Shown in pieces: positions 25,182 through 35,047 of a DNA stretch of 64,000 nucleotides. Made by a program: the position numbers and the translations under genes. The notes beneath the pieces were generated by a model. That model was not told where the DNA came from, did not search any database, and saw only the letters and a program-made list of their open reading frames with translations. The DNA lies in NCBI RefSeq assembly GCF_003387535.1, contig NZ_QUNR01000004.1, forward strand, positions 1 to 64,000, read 5' to 3'. Each line of letters opens with the position of its first letter. Position 1 is the first letter of the stretch. This DNA comes from Paraperlucidibaca baekdonensis. Lineage in GTDB: Bacteria > Pseudomonadota > Gammaproteobacteria > Pseudomonadales > Moraxellaceae.

Positions 25182-26108
25182 TTAGCTTGACAGGCCATCG
25201 ACTGCGCGAATAAACGCCAGAATTTCATCAGCCACTATGCGCGGACTTTCTGCCTGCAAAAAATGCCCAAGGCCGTCGAGCATGATGCTCGTGGCATTGG
25301 TGCCCAAGCCGCGGGCTAAGCGCTGATGAAAGTCGGCGTGCATACAGCCATCATCGCGCCCAGCGAGCAATAAGAGCGGCTGCGTAATGGCGCGGCTCAT
25401 CAGCGCGTAAGCCTGTCGCGTGTTGGCCTGCCACGGCGTAAATAGCGCGCGATAATAGCGCGTGGCGGCCCACGCCATGTCAGGCTGGCTAAACACGGTG
25501 CGCGCCGATGCGATGTCATCACGGCTAAAAGCCCAGCTTGGCGACCACCGCCGCCAGGTTTTTTCGACCCAAGCAGCATGACGGGCACTGACCCATCGCC
25601 ACGCGTGTGCTGACTGCAAATGCGCCATATACGACGAGAGCTTGAGCTGTTTGGGCACGCTCGGTAGAGCATTTAGGCTGTTCAGCAGCGGGTAAAAAGC
25701 AGGGATCGCCAGTAGGCTGATGCTCAGCCACTGAACCGATGGGTCGCCACGTTGATGCGCCGCGAGTTGCGCCAGTACCGCGCCCCAATCATGCCCGACT
25801 AGATGCGCGTGGCGCTGACCGAGTGCGTCACACCAGGCGTTTAAATCCTTAGCGCAACTCAGTAAATCATAGCTGCCCGAGCGCATGGCACTGGCCGCTG
25901 TGTAGCCGCGCAGCCAAGGCATGAGCACTTGATATCCTGCCGCAACCAGCCGATCAGCAACGCCAAACCAGCTCTGTGGCGTGTCAGGAAAGCCATGCAC
26001 TAAAACCACCAACGGTGCGTCGGCATCGCCCCAGTGTTCAGCGCGTAAGGTCAGACCATCGCGAGTTAAGAAACGCGTGTGTTTGGCAAAACTGATCGAT
26101 TGACTCAT
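25182..26108 (-). CDS. Epoxide-hydrolase-like alpha/beta hydrolase
   Basis: A 308-residue alpha/beta hydrolase. HGFPDTPQSW forms the oxyanion region and the nucleophile elbow is GHDWG (context LVGHDWGAVLAQ), with Asp in place of Ser, as in epoxide hydrolases and haloalkane dehalogenases. GRDDGCMHAD and LDGLGHFLQAE supply the acid and His. The start overlaps the stop of the upstream LysR gene (ATGA), so the two form a two-gene operon. The regulator may respond to this enzyme's substrate. Confidence 0.82.
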   Translation of the reverse strand: MSQSISFAKHTRFLTRDGLTLRAEHWGDADAPLVVLVHGFPDTPQSWFGVADRLVAAGYQVLMPWLRGYTAASAMRSGSYDLLSCAKDLNAWCDALGQRHAHLVGHDWGAVLAQLAAHQRGDPSVQWLSISLLAIPAFYPLLNSLNALPSVPKQLKLSSYMAHLQSAHAWRWVSARHAAWVEKTWRRWSPSWAFSRDDIASARTVFSQPDMAWAATRYYRALFTPWQANTRQAYALMSRAITQPLLLLAGRDDGCMHADFHQRLARGLGTNATSIMLDGLGHFLQAESPRIVADEILAFIRAVDGLSS

Positions 26109-27016
26109 GTCGATGCACCCATTGCAGACTGTTCACGCAGCAAATCCAACATGGCGCGCGCCGCCCGCGATAATGCGCGTTTGGGGTGATAGACCACGCC
26201 TAAATCGCGCGACAGCGCGACGTTATTAACAGCAATTGCCACCACGTCGTCATCGCATAAATTTGCTGGCAGCACGCTCCAGCCCAGGCCAATAGACACC
26301 ATCATTTTCAGGGTCTCCAAATAGTTTGTCTCTAAACTCACCTGCAGCTGCAAGCCTTCGCGCGCCAACATAGCCTCGGTGATTTGCCGCGTAAAGGTAT
26401 TGCTGGCCGGCAAAATGGCCTCGTGCAAGGCCAAATCTGCTGCCGCAATGGCCCCTGTGCTGGCGGCTTGCAACGCCAAGGGATGATTCACCGCCGCCAC
26501 TACACATAAAGGGTCAGGCCAGATCACCTCGCTCAGCAAGCGTGCATCGGGCACCGGCGGCAGCGTGACTATGCCCAGCTCCAAGTCGCCGCTGCGCACG
26601 GCCTCATAGGCCTGTTCGGAATCAATAAAACGAATATCGAGCTTCACGGCGGGGTGGGCGTGACTAAATGCCCGCAAGCTCGGCGGCAGCCGGTGCAAAC
26701 CAATATGATGGCTGGTGCCGAGCAGCAGGGTGCCGCTCAATGGCGCCTGCGCGCTGGCCGCCACATCGCGGGCGTGGCGCTGCATATCATCGAGCTCATG
26801 CAGCCAATCGCTGGCACGCGGCAGCAGCGCCAGGCCGGTCTCGGTCAGACTAATATGCCGGCCAACGCGATCAAACAGCGGTGTGTCTAGCTGCGCTTCG
26901 AGCTGGCTGATGCGCTTGCTAATTGCCGGCTGTGTGATGTGCAGTGCCTGCGCGGCTTGCGAAAATGAGGCATGACGTGCGACTTCAACAAAGGCACGCC
27001 AGAGCGCGGTGTCCAT
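26105..27016 (-). CDS. LysR-family transcriptional regulator
   Basis: A 303-residue regulator with an N-terminal winged helix-turn-helix (ALWRAFVEVARHASFSQAAQ, QPAISKRISQLE) and a C-terminal effector-binding domain beginning near residue 90. It is divergent from leuC, with a LysR-type dyad in the intergenic gap, and is translationally coupled to an epoxide-hydrolase-like gene. Pseudomonas genomes, from memory, also place a LysR gene opposite leuC, so a link to leucine synthesis is possible but not shown. Confidence 0.88.
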   Translation of the reverse strand: MDTALWRAFVEVARHASFSQAAQALHITQPAISKRISQLEAQLDTPLFDRVGRHISLTETGLALLPRASDWLHELDDMQRHARDVAASAQAPLSGTLLLGTSHHIGLHRLPPSLRAFSHAHPAVKLDIRFIDSEQAYEAVRSGDLELGIVTLPPVPDARLLSEVIWPDPLCVVAAVNHPLALQAASTGAIAAADLALHEAILPASNTFTRQITEAMLAREGLQLQVSLETNYLETLKMMVSIGLGWSVLPANLCDDDVVAIAVNNVALSRDLGVVYHPKRALSRAARAMLDLLREQSAMGAST

Positions 27017-27023
27017 AGGTATT

Positions 27024-27060
27024 CCAATTCGTTATGGCTTATATGAAAACTATAAATTGG
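27024..27060. promoter_or_regulatory. LysR-type operator in the LysR-leuC intergenic region
   Basis: A perfect dyad TTATA-TGAAAAC-TATAA (27039-27055) fits the T-N11-A pattern bound by LysR regulators, and is nested in an outer inverted repeat CCAATT (27024-27029) / AATTGG (27055-27060). It is centred 31 bases from the LysR start and about 65 from the leuC start. Confidence 0.5.
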
Positions 27061-27111
27061 ATTTATTCGATGCGCTAGCTTAAAGTTCGCATCTTAAGAC
27101 AGGAGGGCATC

Positions 27112-28530
27112 ATGGCCGGCAAAACCTTATACGACAAATTGTGGGATGACCACGAAGTGATGCGCCGCAACGACGGCTCGAGCTTGATCTATATCGACCG
27201 CCAACTCTTGCACGAAGTCACCTCGCCACAGGCCTTTGAAGGCTTGAAGTTGGCCGGCCGCAAGCCCTGGCGCTTAGATGCCAATGTCGCTACGCCCGAC
27301 CATAATGTGCCGACCGAGCGCGTTGAGCGCGCCGGCGGTGTGGCTGCCATTGCCGATACGACCTCGCGCATCCAAGTACAAACCTTAGATGACAACTGCC
27401 GCGATTTTGGCGTCGTCGAGTTCACCATCAATGATATTCGCCAAGGCATTGTGCATGTGGTCGGGCCAGAGCAGGGCTTGACCTTGCCGGGCATGACCGT
27501 GGTTTGCGGCGACTCGCACACCGCCACGCATGGTGCCTTTGCGTGCTTGGCGCATGGCATTGGCACCTCCGAGGTCGAGCACGTCTTGGCCACGCAGTGC
27601 TTGATTCAGAAAAAGAGCAAAAACATGCTCGTGCGTGTCGATGGCGTGCTGGGCGAGGGCGTGACGGCGAAAGATGTGGTGTTGGCCATCATAGCGAAAA
27701 TCGGCACCGCCGGCGGCAATGGCCATGCCATTGAATTTGGTGGCCAAGTCTTCCGCGACATGAGCATGGAAGGCCGTATGACCGTGTGCAATATGGCCAT
27801 TGAAGCCGGGGCACGCGTGGGTATGGTCGCCGCTGATGACAAAACCATCGCCTATTTTGAGGGTCGCCCCTATGCCCCCACGGGCGCGCAATGGGCCGAT
27901 GCCGTGAGCTATTGGCAGACCTTGCATTCCGACGCTGATGCCGTCTTCGACACTACCGTGGTCATGGATGGTGCCGCGATTGCGCCGCAAGTGAGTTGGG
28001 GCACTAGCCCTGAAATGGTCGTGCCAATTACTGCCAGCGTGCCGACACCGGCCGATGCGGTCGATGCCGTGCAGCGCAGTTCGTTTGAGCGCGCGTATGA
28101 ATACATGGGCTTGCGCGCTGGTCAGGCGATCACTGATATTCAGTTAGATCGCGTGTTTATTGGCTCGTGCACGAATTCTCGCATCGAAGATTTGCGTGCC
28201 GCCGCCGTGGTGGCGAAAGGTCGTCAAGTCGCGAGCAGCATCAAGCAAGCTTTGGTGGTGCCCGGTTCTGGCTTGGTCAAGCAGCAAGCCGAAAGCGAAG
28301 GCCTGCACACGATTTTTATCGATGCCGGTTTTGAATGGCGTGAGCCCGGCTGTTCCATGTGCTTGGCGATGAACGCCGACAAGCTCGGCAGCGGCGAGCA
28401 TTGTGCATCGACCTCAAATCGTAACTTTGAAGGTCGCCAAGGTAATGGCGGACGCACGCATTTGGTCAGCCCCGCCATGGCGGCCGCTGCGGCGATTGCC
28501 GGTCATTTTGTCGATGTCCGTTCGTTTTAA
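27112..28530 (+). CDS. leuC: 3-isopropylmalate dehydratase large subunit
   Basis: A 472-residue aconitase-family subunit that, with LeuD, isomerises 2- to 3-isopropylmalate in leucine synthesis. Iron-sulfur ligands are in [12 protein letters not shown] and GCSMCLAMN; the early [13 protein letters not shown] motif is intact. Standard length. AGGAGG precedes the ATG. leuD follows 20 bases after the stop, and leuB and asd follow in the same orientation. Confidence 0.97.
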   Translation: MAGKTLYDKLWDDHEVMRRNDGSSLIYIDRQLLHEVTSPQAFEGLKLAGRKPWRLDANVATPDHNVPTERVERAGGVAAIADTTSRIQVQTLDDNCRDFGVVEFTINDIRQGIVHVVGPEQGLTLPGMTVVCGDSHTATHGAFACLAHGIGTSEVEHVLATQCLIQKKSKNMLVRVDGVLGEGVTAKDVVLAIIAKIGTAGGNGHAIEFGGQVFRDMSMEGRMTVCNMAIEAGARVGMVAADDKTIAYFEGRPYAPTGAQWADAVSYWQTLHSDADAVFDTTVVMDGAAIAPQVSWGTSPEMVVPITASVPTPADAVDAVQRSSFERAYEYMGLRAGQAITDIQLDRVFIGSCTNSRIEDLRAAAVVAKGRQVASSIKQALVVPGSGLVKQQAESEGLHTIFIDAGFEWREPGCSMCLAMNADKLGSGEHCASTSNRNFEGRQGNGGRTHLVSPAMAAAAAIAGHFVDVRSF

Positions 28531-28550
28531 TCGGCCCCAGGAGCTTTCGC

Positions 28551-29201
28551 ATGCAACAATTTACTGAAATGACCGGCTTGGTGGCGCCCTTAGACCGCGC
28601 CAATGTCGATACCGATCAGATTATCCCTAAGCAATTTTTGAAGTCGATTAAGCGCACCGGCTTTGGCGTGAATTTGTTCGATGAATGGCGCTATTTAGAT
28701 GAAGGCTATCCTGGTCAAGATTGCAGCACGCGCCCCATTAATACGGATTTCGTGTTGAACTTGCCGCGCTACCAAGGCGCGCAAGTGTTGTTGGCACGGC
28801 AGAATTTCGGCTGCGGCAGCTCGCGTGAGCATGCCCCGTGGGCGCTCGACGAATACGGTTTTCGCGCGGTGATTTCCTCGAGTTTTGCCGATATTTTCTA
28901 CAATAACTGCTTCAAAAATGGCTTATTGCCGGTGGTGCTCACTGAGGCGCAAGTCGATCAGTTATTTAGCGAGTGCCACGCCACTGAGGGCTATGCCTTA
29001 ACGGTCGATTTAGCCGCCCAGCAGGTGCGCACGCCTAGCGGTGAGGCCTTTGGTTTTGAGGTCGATGCTTTCCGTAAGCATTGCCTGCTTAATGGCCTCG
29101 ATGATATTGGCCTGACCTTGCAAGACGCGGAGGCCATCAAGGCCTTTGAGGCTAAAGCGCAGGTCGCGCGGCCCTGGGTATTTAACGCGCTGGCTCGCTG
29201 A
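28551..29201 (+). CDS. leuD: 3-isopropylmalate dehydratase small subunit
   Basis: A 216-residue swivel-domain subunit of isopropylmalate isomerase, with the hallmark [15 protein letters not shown] near residue 85 and [12 protein letters not shown] near the start. It pairs with LeuC to bind the 4Fe-4S cluster and substrate. AGGAG precedes the ATG. It belongs to the leuCDB operon; a stem-loop lies between it and leuB. Confidence 0.97.
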   Translation: MQQFTEMTGLVAPLDRANVDTDQIIPKQFLKSIKRTGFGVNLFDEWRYLDEGYPGQDCSTRPINTDFVLNLPRYQGAQVLLARQNFGCGSSREHAPWALDEYGFRAVISSSFADIFYNNCFKNGLLPVVLTEAQVDQLFSECHATEGYALTVDLAAQQVRTPSGEAFGFEVDAFRKHCLLNGLDDIGLTLQDAEAIKAFEAKAQVARPWVFNALAR

Positions 29202-29222
29202 GCGCCGGTTAGCGACTATTTT

Positions 29223-29246
29223 GAGTCGGCTTTGAAGGGCCGGCTC
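29223..29246 (+). other. Intergenic stem-loop before leuB
   Basis: GAGTCGGC (29223-29230) pairs with GCCGGCTC (29239-29246) with one G-U pair and an 8-base loop. It lies about 22 bases upstream of the leuB start and has no T run. It is similar in sequence to the stem-loop at 20828-20847. Confidence 0.4.
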
Positions 29247-29267
29247 ACCACAGAGGAATCACGCATC

Positions 29268-30350
29268 ATGAGTCAACACATTGTGCTACTTGCCGGCGAC
29301 GGAATTGGCCCAGAAATCATCGCCGAGGCGGAAAAAGTCCTCGCGCAGGTCAATACGCAGTTTGCGCTGAATTTAAGCTGGCATCATGAATTGCTCGGCG
29401 GCGCCGCCATCGATGCGCACGGTGTGCCGCTGCCCGATGTCACGCTCGATGCCGCGCGCCAAGCCGATGCGATTTTGCTAGGTGCCGTTGGCGGGCCAAA
29501 ATGGGATGCCATTGAGCGTTCGATTCGTCCCGAGCGCGGCTTGCTGAGGATTCGCGCCGAGCTGAATTTATTTGCCAATTTGCGGCCCGCCTTGCTGTAT
29601 CCGCAGTTGGCCGCGGCCTCATCGCTCAAGCCTGAGATTGTCTCGGGTCTGGATTTGCTGATTGTGCGTGAGCTTACTGGCGGTATTTATTTCGGCCAGC
29701 CACGCGGCATTCGCACGCTTGAGAATGGCGAGCGTCAAGGCTTTAACACCGACATTTATAGCGAGTCGGAGATTCGCCGCATTGCCCATGTGGCCTTTCA
29801 GCTCGCGCAAAAACGTAACAAGCGCCTGCTCTCGGTCGATAAAGCCAATGTGCTAGAGGTCACCGAGCTGTGGAAGCAGGTGGTCACTGAGGTCGCCGCC
29901 GAGTACCCTGATGTGTCGCTGTCGCATATGTATGTCGATAACGCCGCCATGCAGCTGGTGCGCGCGCCAAAACAGTTCGACGTTATTGTCACTGGCAATT
30001 TGTTTGGCGACATTCTTTCTGACCAAGCCGCCATGCTTACCGGCTCGATTGGCATGTTGCCATCGGCCTCGCTCGATCAGCAGCAAAAGGGTATGTATGA
30101 GCCGTGCCACGGCAGCGCACCGGATATTGCTGGGCAGGGCATTGCCAATCCGCTGGCAACGATTTTGTCGGTCGCGATGATGCTGCGTTATAGCCTGCAG
30201 GCACCGCAGGCCGCTGAAGCCATTGAAGCGGCGGTGGGTCGTGTACTCGATCAAGGCTTGCGCACGGCCGATATTTTCAGCGAAGGCACCACCCGTGTCG
30301 GCACGCAAGCCATGGGCGATGCCGTGGTGGCGTCCTTACTCACTATTTAG
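29268..30350 (+). CDS. leuB: 3-isopropylmalate dehydrogenase
   Basis: A 360-residue NAD-dependent oxidative decarboxylase that forms 2-oxoisocaproate for leucine synthesis. It has [16 protein letters not shown] at the N-terminus, the [10 protein letters not shown] segment, and a C-terminal [14 protein letters not shown] motif. GAGGA lies 11 bases before the ATG at 29268; the longer in-frame start at 29232 adds a run of residues with no family match. It is followed nine bases later by asd. Confidence 0.96.
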   Translation: MSQHIVLLAGDGIGPEIIAEAEKVLAQVNTQFALNLSWHHELLGGAAIDAHGVPLPDVTLDAARQADAILLGAVGGPKWDAIERSIRPERGLLRIRAELNLFANLRPALLYPQLAAASSLKPEIVSGLDLLIVRELTGGIYFGQPRGIRTLENGERQGFNTDIYSESEIRRIAHVAFQLAQKRNKRLLSVDKANVLEVTELWKQVVTEVAAEYPDVSLSHMYVDNAAMQLVRAPKQFDVIVTGNLFGDILSDQAAMLTGSIGMLPSASLDQQQKGMYEPCHGSAPDIAGQGIANPLATILSVAMMLRYSLQAPQAAEAIEAAVGRVLDQGLRTADIFSEGTTRVGTQAMGDAVVASLLTI

Positions 30351-30359
30351 GAGACGAAC

Positions 30360-31487
30360 ATGAAAGTAGGTTTAGTTGGCTGGCGCGGCATGGTGGGCTC
30401 GGTGTTGATGCAGCGCATGAGCACCGAAAAAGATTTCGACCACATCGATCCCACTTATTTCACCACATCAAGCCCGGGCAGCATTGCCCCGCATTTCGGT
30501 GATAAAGACGCCGGTGTGCTGCAAGATGCTCACAGCATTGACGCCTTGTCGGCCATGGACACCATCATTAGCTGCCAAGGTGGCGACTACACCAGCGAGG
30601 TGTTTCCGAAGCTGCGTGCTGCTGGTTGGGCTGGTTATTGGATCGACGCCGCCTCGACGCTGCGCATGGAAGACGATGCTGTGATCGTGCTCGACCCAGT
30701 CAACGATGGTCTGGTTGAGACGGCGCTTAACAACGGCGTGAAAAATTTCATTGGCGGTAATTGCACCAACTCCATCTTGCTGATGGGTGTGGGTGGTTTA
30801 TTTAAAGCCGGCTTGGTCGACTGGGTTACTTCCATGACTTATCAAGCCGCGTCCGGTGGCGGTGCCAATCACATGCGCGAGTTATTGCGCGGTATGGGCG
30901 TGATTCATGACGCCGTGACCGAGGAGCTCAACACGCCATCTTCAGCGATCTTGGCGATCGACCGGAAAGTATCCAACACCATTCGCAACGATGTGCCGCG
31001 CGAGTTTTTTGGCGCGCCGTTGGCCGGTGGTTTGATTCCGTGGATCGACAAGCAGCTCGACAATGGCCAAACCAAAGAAGAGTGGAAGGGCCAGGCCGAG
31101 GTCAACAAAATTCTCGGCACAGACACCACCGTGCCGGTTGACGGTCTCTGCGTGCGTATCGGCGCCATGCGTTGCCATAGCCTCGCGCTGACGCTGAAGC
31201 TGAAAAAAGACCTACCACTCGATGAAATCGAGCAGATCATCCGTCGTGGTAATGACTGGGTGAAATGGGTGCCCAACGACCGCGATGACACCGTGGCTGA
31301 GCTCACGCCAGCGGCGATTACCGGCACGCTAGCGATTGGTGTGGGTCGTGTGCGCAAGCTCAATATGGGCCCGGAATACATCTCGGCGTTTGTTATTGGC
31401 GACCAATTATTGTGGGGTGCTGCAGAGCCGCTGCGCCGTATGTTGCGCATTTTGCTGGCGCGTGAAAACGCCCAGACAGGAGCTTAA
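30360..31487 (+). CDS. asd: Aspartate-semialdehyde dehydrogenase
   Basis: A 375-residue NADPH-dependent enzyme of the aspartate pathway (lysine, methionine, threonine, and diaminopimelate for peptidoglycan). It has [11 protein letters not shown] at the N-terminus, the active-site Cys135 in GGNCTNS, and [14 protein letters not shown]. The length and the Gly-Gly-Asn-Cys context indicate the gram-negative Asd1 type. AGGAGACG precedes the ATG. A degenerate paralogue (usg-like) follows six bases after the stop. Confidence 0.96.
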   Translation: MKVGLVGWRGMVGSVLMQRMSTEKDFDHIDPTYFTTSSPGSIAPHFGDKDAGVLQDAHSIDALSAMDTIISCQGGDYTSEVFPKLRAAGWAGYWIDAASTLRMEDDAVIVLDPVNDGLVETALNNGVKNFIGGNCTNSILLMGVGGLFKAGLVDWVTSMTYQAASGGGANHMRELLRGMGVIHDAVTEELNTPSSAILAIDRKVSNTIRNDVPREFFGAPLAGGLIPWIDKQLDNGQTKEEWKGQAEVNKILGTDTTVPVDGLCVRIGAMRCHSLALTLKLKKDLPLDEIEQIIRRGNDWVKWVPNDRDDTVAELTPAAITGTLAIGVGRVRKLNMGPEYISAFVIGDQLLWGAAEPLRRMLRILLARENAQTGA

Positions 31488-31493
31488 ACACAA

Positions 31494-32465
31494 ATGGCCG
31501 CTATCACGCAGTCGATTGGTTTATTTGGTGTGACGGGCGAGGTTGGCCGCGCTTTTTTCGATGGCCTTGAGGCGCAACCGGCGTTCGTTGGACGTTTGCG
31601 TCTGTTTGCCAGCGCTGCCTCCAGCGAAGAGACGCGCGTGTTTCGCGACAAGCCGATTGCTGTGGAGGTCGTTGAAGAGCTCGCTAGCGACCGCTTCGAT
31701 GACTTGAGCGAAGCCATCTTGGCGGTGCCGGCCGATGTTGCCGATGAACTCGCTGCCGAGCTTTTGCAAGCCGGCGTGCGCGTCTGGGATGCCACGGGTC
31801 ATTTGCGCGCGCACCCGCGTGCCGTGGCGCTTACCGAGGCTACATCGAGCGATTTATTGATCGTTTGTGATGACCCGCTCACTGCGCTTTGCCAGCCCGT
31901 GCTCGATGTGCTGGCTGCACACGCACCACTAACTGAGCTGGCCATCACCGCGCTGTCGTCGGTGTCCTTGCGCGGCAAGGCCGGCGTCAAAGAACTCGCT
32001 GCGCAAACCGGCAATCTGCTCAATGGTCGTGGCATTGAACCCAGTGTTTGGCCGCAGCAAATCGCCTTCAATGTGCTCTTGGCTGATGGTCAACGCGATA
32101 GCAGCGGCCGTACGGCCCGAGAGCGTCGGATTGAAAAGGCGTTGAGTCACTTAGCCGCGGCCGTCACGGTTGAGCAGATCGTCATGCCACTGTTTTTCGG
32201 CGCCATGGTGCAGCTTCGCTGGCACAGCTCTGCGACTATGCCGAATGATCTAAGCGAACGCTTGGCAAGCCTAGCGCATACGCAAGTCATGCCTGCTCAA
32301 GCCAGTGAGTTACCCAGCCCAGTCTCCGATGGTGCCGATCACGACGGCGTCAGCATTGCCCGCGTAAATCTGGCGGATCGCCGAGGTTCGCTGTGGATCG
32401 TTGCCGATCCCATCCGCGCGGGATTGGTGCGGCCGGTCCTTAACGTCTTGATGAATGTGCCATAA
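31494..32465 (+). CDS. usg: Usg-like aspartate-semialdehyde dehydrogenase paralogue, probably inactive
   Basis: A 323-residue member of the Asd superfamily with an N-terminal Rossmann motif GLFGVTGEVGRAFF and a recognisable dimerisation domain (TALSSVSLRGKAGVKELAAQ). Where active Asd proteins have an N-C-(T/S) active-site cysteine, this protein reads CDDPLTALCQP. By alignment the cysteine position becomes Pro, so catalysis is unlikely. The same asd-usg-fimV-truA order is known from Pseudomonas. Its function is unknown; a structural or regulatory role is possible. CAGGAG precedes the ATG within the asd end. Confidence 0.85.
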   Translation: MAAITQSIGLFGVTGEVGRAFFDGLEAQPAFVGRLRLFASAASSEETRVFRDKPIAVEVVEELASDRFDDLSEAILAVPADVADELAAELLQAGVRVWDATGHLRAHPRAVALTEATSSDLLIVCDDPLTALCQPVLDVLAAHAPLTELAITALSSVSLRGKAGVKELAAQTGNLLNGRGIEPSVWPQQIAFNVLLADGQRDSSGRTARERRIEKALSHLAAAVTVEQIVMPLFFGAMVQLRWHSSATMPNDLSERLASLAHTQVMPAQASELPSPVSDGADHDGVSIARVNLADRRGSLWIVADPIRAGLVRPVLNVLMNVP

Positions 32466-32513
32466 GGCGGCATTATCGCGTTTATAAGTAGCGAATTACC
32501 AAGGAGATTTTCC

Positions 32514-34118
32514 ATGCGCCACGGCTTGCAGTACGCCGCCTTTGTGGCCTTCGGCCTGATACTTACGACACCGGCTCAGGCGGTCTCCGTTGGTGACATT
32601 CGCCCACAATCGGCCATTGGTGAGCCTTTAGTGGTCGATATTGCGGTTATCGACACCGATGGCATTAGCGACTCTGCTATTCAAATTACGCCTGCGACCG
32701 CCGCCGATCATGCCCTTTTAGGCATGCAGCGTCCGGTGTGGCTTGATCAAATGCGTTTCACCACGCAACGTGACGACAACGGCCAACTCGTGGTGCGCGG
32801 CCAAGCACCCATTTTGCCAACCGCGACGGCGCAAAACTTTCTGGTACAGCTAAGTTGGCCGGGCAATGTCCGACTTCAACAAGTCGCGGTTAATTTAGCA
32901 GATGCCAGCAAGACCCCAACGGCTGATGCTGTCTCGGTACCTAGCATCGCAGAATCCACCGTGATACCGACGCAGCCAGTGACTCCAGAGCCGATGCCAG
33001 CGGAGTCGGGCAATGTCATTGCGACTCAGCCAGCGCAAGCAGCTAATATTCCCGTGCCCATTGTTGAGCGACCTGCGCAAACCCGCAGTGGCCCAATCTC
33101 TGTACGCCGCGGCGACACGCTGAGCCAAATTGCCAGCGAATGGGATCAAGACCTGAGTTTATTCCAGCGTCAGCAAATCATTCGTGAGGCCAACCCTAAG
33201 GCGTTTATCGATGGCAGCATCAACCAGCTGCGTGCCGATGTGCGTTTGCAGCTGCCAGACCCGGCCACCATTGATGTACCAACTGAGGCGGAGTCGAATC
33301 GCTGGTATCGTCAAGCGCTCAAACAAGCACAACGCGTCAGCAATCCCGTGGTTGTTGCGCCTGAAACCGCTGAGCCAGAAGCCGTTGATGAGCCGAACCT
33401 TACACTTATTGCACCGGGTCAAGGCGAGGGTGAGGCTGCCGGTACGGCCGATACCGGAGCGGATGTTGCCACTGCACTCGCCGATGCCAAGCGTGAACGT
33501 GTTGATGCGTTGGCGACTCGCGATCAGTTACGCCAGCGCCTAGCCACATTAACGCAAGAAAGCGCTGCCGCTGATCAGCGTTTGGCGGTATTAGATGATC
33601 GTCTCGCGGCGTTTGATCGCGGCGAGACGCCGTCTCTAGAGGAGGCCGCCCCAACGCCCGCTGATGAGCCTGCGACAGCATCAGACAATACCTGGCTGTG
33701 GTGGTTATTGGCAGCAGCATTATGGCTAGTGCTTCTCGTTGTTTGGTTGCGCCAACGTGCGCAGCGTCAAGTGGCCGATCACGAAGCGGCCCGCACAGAG
33801 CCGGTAGTCGAAGCAACACCCGAAGCGCCCGTGGCTGTTGAGCCGCCAGCTGAGCATACATTTGATGACAGCTTTGCTGATTTAGCGCCGTCTGCCGCCG
33901 CGCTAGGCGAATACGATGCAGCCCCTGCGGAAGAGGAGGAGTACGATTTCCTCAGCGACAGCGATGCTGAAGCCTTTCAAACGCGCTTAGACCTGGCTCA
34001 GGCGTATCTGGACATGAATGAAGATAATGCCGCACGCGAGCTATTAGAGCGTGTGCTGGAGGGCGGCTCGAGCGATCAACGCGTACGCGCTCAAGAACTG
34101 CTCAACAGTATCGGCTAG
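32514..34118 (+). CDS. fimV: FimV/HubP-family polar scaffold protein, short form
   Basis: A 534-residue envelope protein. A signal peptide (ending TPAQAVS) is followed by the FimV N-terminal beta domain (VGDIRPQSAIGEPLVVDI), a LysM peptidoglycan-binding domain (about residues 195-250, SVRRGDTLSQIASEW) and a coiled-coil/acidic stretch. A transmembrane helix lies near 393-413 (WLWWLLAAALWLVLLVVWL), and the C-terminal FimV domain (about 483-534, LDLAQAYLDMNEDNAARELLERVLEGG) closes the protein. P. aeruginosa FimV is much longer (over 900 residues), so the cytoplasmic TPR region is shortened here. FimV marks cell poles and supports type IV pili and chemosensory clusters. AAGGAG precedes the ATG; truA follows. 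Confidence 0.88.
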   Translation: MRHGLQYAAFVAFGLILTTPAQAVSVGDIRPQSAIGEPLVVDIAVIDTDGISDSAIQITPATAADHALLGMQRPVWLDQMRFTTQRDDNGQLVVRGQAPILPTATAQNFLVQLSWPGNVRLQQVAVNLADASKTPTADAVSVPSIAESTVIPTQPVTPEPMPAESGNVIATQPAQAANIPVPIVERPAQTRSGPISVRRGDTLSQIASEWDQDLSLFQRQQIIREANPKAFIDGSINQLRADVRLQLPDPATIDVPTEAESNRWYRQALKQAQRVSNPVVVAPETAEPEAVDEPNLTLIAPGQGEGEAAGTADTGADVATALADAKRERVDALATRDQLRQRLATLTQESAAADQRLAVLDDRLAAFDRGETPSLEEAAPTPADEPATASDNTWLWWLLAAALWLVLLVVWLRQRAQRQVADHEAARTEPVVEATPEAPVAVEPPAEHTFDDSFADLAPSAAALGEYDAAPAEEEEYDFLSDSDAEAFQTRLDLAQAYLDMNEDNAARELLERVLEGGSSDQRVRAQELLNSIG

Positions 34119-34126
34119 TCGCTCCG

Positions 34127-34930
34127 TTGACTACGCAGCGCTATGCCATCGGCGTTGAATTCGATGGCCGTTTTTTTCGTGGTTGGCAAACGCAGCAAAT
34201 CGGCGTCCCAAGCGTGCAAGCCACGCTTGAGGCGGCGATTAGCCGAGTGGCCAACCATCCTGTCATTATTCATGGCGCCGGACGAACCGATGCCGGTGTG
34301 CATGCCTCTGGCATGATCGCGCACTTTGATAGTGATGCTAATCGCAGCGAACGTAACTGGCTCATGGGCGTGAATAGCTGCTTGCCGGAAAGCATCACGC
34401 TGCGCTGGCTGACACCCATTGATGATGATTTTCATGCGCGCTTTCATGCCACAGCGCGGCGCTATCACTACATCATTTACAACCACCCGCGGCGCTCCAG
34501 TCATTTGGCAGGTCGGGCGACGTGGCATTACCACACGCTCGATCTTGCACCGATGCAAGCGGCTGCTCAGCTCTTGCTCGGCCGTCACGACTTCAGCGCT
34601 TATCGCGCCGTGGCTTGCCAATCCAATCGCCCCGTGCGCGATGTGCATTTTATTGATATCGAGCAGCGCGGCCCGCTCATCCGCCTAGACATTCAGGCCG
34701 ATGGATTTTTGCATCACATGGTGCGTAATATCGTCGGCGTCATGTTTGCGATAGGCCAAGGCCATGCCGAGCCGTCATGGGCCGCCGACGTGTTGGCGAG
34801 CAAAAATCGCAGCATGGGCGGCATCACAGCACCACCCGATGGCTTGTATTTTGTCGACGCGCATTATGCTCAGGCATTACCGCGCGATAGTCTCGGTCCG
34901 ACTTGGCTGTCGGCATGGCCTTGTCGGTAG
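34127..34930 (+). CDS. truA: tRNA pseudouridine(38-40) synthase
   Basis: A 267-residue pseudouridine synthase that modifies the anticodon stem-loop of tRNAs. The catalytic Asp55 lies in GRTDAGVHA. RRYHYIIYNHPRRSSH and FLHHMVRNIVGVM are family landmarks. The TTG start at 34127 comes eight bases after the fimV stop with a weak ribosome site, consistent with coupling. It sits between two FimV-type genes. Confidence 0.95.
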   Translation: MTTQRYAIGVEFDGRFFRGWQTQQIGVPSVQATLEAAISRVANHPVIIHGAGRTDAGVHASGMIAHFDSDANRSERNWLMGVNSCLPESITLRWLTPIDDDFHARFHATARRYHYIIYNHPRRSSHLAGRATWHYHTLDLAPMQAAAQLLLGRHDFSAYRAVACQSNRPVRDVHFIDIEQRGPLIRLDIQADGFLHHMVRNIVGVMFAIGQGHAEPSWAADVLASKNRSMGGITAPPDGLYFVDAHYAQALPRDSLGPTWLSAWPCR

Positions 34931-34980
34931 CATTTGTTGAGCGTATCCGTCTGAAAATGGTGAGAATTGTCACTCAAGTC

Positions 34981-35009
34981 TTGGCATGCAGGCATTTTGC
35001 GCGTTTACT
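34981..35009 (+). promoter_or_regulatory. Possible promoter before the second FimV-type gene
   Basis: TTGGCA and TTTACT are separated by 17 bp in the 117-base gap after truA, about 40 bases before the next start codon. The match to sigma-70 hexamers is moderate. It would allow the second FimV-type gene and the trp genes to be expressed separately from leu-fimV-truA. Confidence 0.3.
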
Positions 35010-35047
35010 GCACACAAATTAGCGACATATAAAAAGGGAGCTTCACG

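Noticed and set aside
27017-27111. Leucine leader peptide before leuC
   Set aside because: The 95-base gap holds a dyad and ribosome site but no Leu-rich short frame with an attenuator stem.
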